From Myxococcales bacterium (GTDB lineage: Bacteria > Myxococcota > Polyangia > Fen-1088), in the NCBI GenBank assembly GCA_003159055.1, contig PMLH01000566.1:360-6979 (forward strand): DNA of 6,620 bases, in the 5' to 3' direction. Below, in pieces: positions 5,599 through 6,620 of this stretch; within the stretch, counting starts at the first letter, position 1; the number at the start of each line of letters is the position of its first letter. Both the position numbers and the translations under genes were made by a program. Under the pieces are notes generated by a model. It searched no databases. It had not been told where the DNA came from and saw only the letters and a program-made list of their open reading frames with translations.

Positions 5599-6318
5599 GT
5601 GAGCATCCTATCTTGATTCCCGTCCGAATTCCCCGAGGTGCTTTCAAAGCCCGGCAGCGACTCCGTAGCCGGCTTGGTCGCGCGGGCGAGGACAGTCGCG
5701 GTAACATTGCCTGGCCTCCTAAGCTTGTGTGCACAGCAACCCTTTGCGGTGGAGGCGTGCGGGTAATAGCCCGCTCCTCGACGCGCTTGAACGCGGCGCC
5801 GATCTGATTGGCCAGATCCTCGAAGAACATCCAGTCATCGGAGCCCAAGTCAAACCGCACGAGCGAAGGTTCCACCCGGGGACGAACTGCCGGACGGAAA
5901 ACGGCGGCGGAAGCTCTCGCTCCCTCACTCCCAACACGCCCAGTCGATTGGAGACAAGGACATGTAAACGTCGAAAGAATACCTTTCAGTCATCGTGTTC
6001 CTCGGGCAGGGGCAGTTGAGGGATGCGCCGCCACGGATTCTCGACCAAGGCTCCAGCTCAGTGCTGGCGGTCCGAGCTCTGAGAGGGTTCGCTGGTGAGA
6101 CTCTACCTGGACCGTGACCATTGGACTCGGCGTGAGCCTAACAGTCCTGATGGAAAAGAAATACCCCCTTTCGGCCCCCGCTCGGCGCTGAGCTGTCGCT
6201 CGCAGCGAAGCAGGCTCCACCTGCACCAGACGCGCATCCGTGGGTAGTGCACCGGAGACGATCGGGCGGGAGCGCGGTGTTCGATCGAGCTGAACGAGAT
6301 CGACACCTTGGGCATGCC
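5599..6318. other. gene-poor region with no convincing gene
   Basis: Several short frames are open on both strands, as expected in GC-rich DNA, but none has a good start signal, sustained codon bias or a recognisable domain. The best candidate is a minus-strand stretch at about 5750-5875 starting at GTG 5875, reading VRFDLGSDDWMFFEDLANQI then GAAFKRVEERA. It has good codon bias for about 40 codons and then loses it, so it could be the start of a decayed gene. The region lies upstream of the second lipoprotein gene, so that promoter is presumably within its first hundred bases. I see no tRNA, rRNA or strong terminator. Confidence 0.5.
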
Positions 6319-6478
6319 CGCCCATAGTCACTTTGAATAGGTATTCTGAGCGTCAGAGAACCTTGCCGGTGCGGGGCATGGCGATCTTGGGCGCGCGGGT
6401 GGAGCACGCCGGGCGGCTTTTGGGCGGCTGTTGCCGCCGTTCGAGGTGCCTGGCGAGTCGGTCTCGAACACGCAGGGC
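6319..6478 (+). repeat. dispersed repeat, copy B
   Basis: This is the second, shorter copy of the repeat at 4664-4844, in the same orientation. It starts CGCCCATAGTCACTTTGAA and ends AACACGCAGGG. Substitutions are spread along its length and it lacks several short segments present in copy A, so the two copies are old relative to each other. The AHSHFE reading is closed here by TAG right after the glutamate codon. Confidence 0.7.
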
Positions 6479-6593
6479 AGTCTGCTCCATCCCGCCCTGG
6501 TCAGCGGCCCGTCAGTTGAGCCAGTCTCCGCGCTCGCCGCCAGACTAAGAAGGAGGCGGTCGGCGGGCTGGCGTGCGGGCCAGATGGTGTCCC

Positions 6594-6620
6594 CGGTCTA
6601 AGAGGGTGTCTGAAAAGTGC
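6594..6620. mobile_element. possible insertion-sequence end at window edge
   Basis: The window ends with GTCTAAGAGGGTGTCTGAAA and a further AGTGC. GAGGGTGTCTGAAAA-type sequence resembles the terminal inverted repeats of several insertion sequences, and the preceding CTAA fits the YTAR target type of IS5-like elements. No transposase is visible because the element, if real, lies beyond the window. Confidence 0.25.

Noticed and set aside
5990..6331. A minus-strand 113-codon frame in the right-hand gap
   Set aside because: It starts inside repeat copy B, shows no sustained codon bias and contains no recognisable motif. Two other frames are open over the same stretch.

Overview
The window is GC-rich DNA with strongly GC-biased third codon positions and mostly short, loosely packed genes. 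Two of the genes encode lipoproteins with low-complexity, acidic or proline-rich stretches after the lipidated cysteine. That style, with the long gene-poor gaps and scattered repeat debris, suggests a large-genome bacterium of the Myxococcota/Polyangia type. This is an inference from style; no marker gene in the window fixes the taxonomy.

Layout. Positions 1-1166 hold the first 388 codons of a minus-strand MATE-family efflux transporter that runs off the left edge. Upstream of it lies a 169-bp near-palindromic, MITE-like element (1224-1392). Beyond that is a minus-strand gene for a 72-residue glycine-rich membrane protein whose stop codon lies inside the element's end. A plus-strand gene for a 343-residue lipoprotein follows (1834-2865). 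A compact plus-strand run comes next: a 115-residue hypothetical ORF (2917-3264), a 48-codon ORF joined to it through TGATGATG, and a truncated RelE/ParE toxin reading frame (3410-3598). This run collides with the 3' end of a convergent gene (3556-4548, minus) for a membrane-anchored endonuclease/exonuclease/phosphatase-family enzyme.

The right third is mostly gene-poor. It contains two diverged direct copies of a dispersed repeat of roughly 160-180 bp (4664-4844 and 6319-6478), a frameshifted remnant that looks like the C-terminus of an outer-membrane beta-barrel (about 4884-5025, minus), a second small lipoprotein gene (5065-5598, minus), and about 1 kb with no convincing gene. The last bases may be the end of an insertion sequence. 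An exact 21-bp direct repeat (2873-2893 and 4884-4904) brackets the hypothetical ORFs, the toxin remnant and the phosphatase-family gene. These may therefore have arrived as one block.

The intact genes do not form an evident pathway. They are an efflux pump, two lipoproteins of unknown role, a small membrane protein and a membrane-anchored hydrolase, so the common theme is the cell envelope. The most interesting content is the record of mobile and decayed DNA between them. I saw no RNA genes, CRISPR array or complete transposase, and nothing that clearly amounts to an undescribed multi-gene system.
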